Assembly: GCA_900553435.1 (NCBI GenBank)
Contig: USDC01000054.1
Location: 1-5,669 of the forward strand
DNA length: 5,669 nt
Direction: 5' to 3'
Origin: an uncultured Mycoplasmatota bacterium
GTDB taxonomy: Bacteria; Bacillota_I; Bacilli_A; RF39; UBA660
Numbering within the stretch: position 1 is the stretch's first letter; each line of letters opens with the position of its first letter. The translations under genes were made by a program, and so were the position numbers. Shown here one piece after another: positions 5,351 through 5,669 of this stretch. Under the pieces are notes generated by a model. It was given only the letters and a program-made list of their open reading frames with translations, was not told where the DNA came from and ran no database searches.

Positions 5351-5669
5351 TTAAAACACTAAAACATATGGGTCATTTATAGTTCCATTTCCCATTGCTT
5401 TTGTATCCCCTTTAATTGAAATTACTGGTCTTATACCAATGTTATTTTCTAAATCACTTCCGACTAAGCCACCATTAGCAATATCATAAACAAGATTGGA
5501 TATTTGTTTACTACCACCATAATAAATGCTTGGTGAAATAGTATGAAAATATCGAGATTTATAATTTTTTATATTCAAAAAAAAGTTTTCATTTCTTAAA
5601 TTTGAAGCAGTTACATAACCAGCAGCTCCAGCATAAACTATTTCATCTGATGTTAGTGAACCAATCTTT
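5351..5669 (-). CDS. C-terminal part of a probable surface protein (5' end outside window)
   Basis: The reading frame is open from the window edge to the TAA at 5351-5353, giving the last 105 residues; the start lies beyond 5669. The visible part begins KIGSLTSDEIVYAGAAGYVT and ends in an IGIRPVISIKGDTK motif (roughly residues 78-91 of the fragment) followed by GNGTINDPYVLVF. From memory this pattern, with SDE-YAG, an aromatic/Gly/Ser-rich middle (SPSIYYGGS) and a terminal RPVISLKGDTK-NGT-DPY, recurs in large secreted proteins of uncultured gut Firmicutes and resembles DUF6273 or formylglycine-enzyme/C-type-lectin-like folds. That assignment is tentative. No sorting signal or membrane anchor is present at the C-terminus, so any anchor would be N-terminal. 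A TTG at 5578 could be mistaken for a start, but the frame and family pattern continue upstream of it. An A8/T8 run (5577-5584) lies inside the coding sequence. Confidence 0.7.
   Translation of the reverse strand, partial: KIGSLTSDEIVYAGAAGYVTASNLRNENFFLNIKNYKSRYFHTISPSIYYGGSKQISNLVYDIANGGLVGSDLENNIGIRPVISIKGDTKAMGNGTINDPYVLVF

Noticed and set aside
5197..5382. Open frame of 61 codons on the plus strand
   Set aside because: It runs antisense across the rnhB start, its upstream gap and the end of the next gene; composition looks like reversed coding sequence.
80..5669. Mycoplasma-type code (TGA as Trp)
   Set aside because: All five Trp codons (one in the SipW/TasA-like protein, three in the permease, one in the rubredoxin fusion) are TGG, and TGA is used as the ATPase stop.
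1..5669. CRISPR array, tRNA, rRNA, insertion sequence or riboswitch
   Set aside because: No regularly spaced repeats, tRNA cloverleaf, rRNA-like conserved stretch, transposase or long leader was found; untranslated gaps are all under about 110 bases.

Overview
The window is very AT-rich, tightly packed DNA in which every convincing gene lies on the minus strand. All five Trp codons in the predicted proteins are TGG, and the ATPase gene ends at a TGA directly followed by TAA, so the standard bacterial code fits and the Mycoplasma code does not. The low G+C content, strong AGGAG/AGGTG ribosome binding sites, sigma-A-like promoters and gene families suggest a low-GC Firmicute. An uncultured gut Bacilli/Erysipelotrichia or RF39-like lineage is a reasonable guess, but this is inference and not a phylogenetic result.

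In the direction of transcription, from right to left: (1) 5351-5669 is the C-terminal part of a probable surface protein whose start lies beyond the window. (2) 4688-5299 is rnhB, ribonuclease HII, complete with all catalytic residues. (3) 3314-4636 is a rubredoxin-like domain fused to an FMN/Fe-S glutamate-synthase-type domain, without glutaminase or C-terminal GltB domains. (4) 2321-3226 and 727-2316 form a two-gene ABC exporter operon: a BcrA-like ATPase followed four bases later by an ABC-2 permease with a large, probably extracytoplasmic helical domain. (5) 80-631 is a small membrane-anchored beta-type protein with a SipW/TasA-like N-terminus.

The control signals are unusually readable. 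Hairpins followed by U-tracts close four genes, and in three of them (permease, rubredoxin fusion, rnhB) the stop codon lies in the hairpin loop. Promoter-like elements precede the ABC operon, the SipW/TasA-like gene, the rubredoxin fusion and, more weakly, rnhB. In three cases the -10 box is only 17-18 bases from the start codon, which implies leaders of about 10-13 bases. These promoters also show that the longest open frames over-extend three genes; the starts given here are the internal ATGs with Shine-Dalgarno sites.

No proven new system is present. The best leads are the ABC exporter with its large ectodomain and an operator-like repeat cluster on its promoter, the rubredoxin-GltB-core fusion, the recurring stop-in-loop terminators, and a G8 homopolymer in the 3' untranslated region of the last gene. 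There is no gene-free stretch over 300 bases, and I found no tRNA, rRNA, CRISPR array or insertion sequence.
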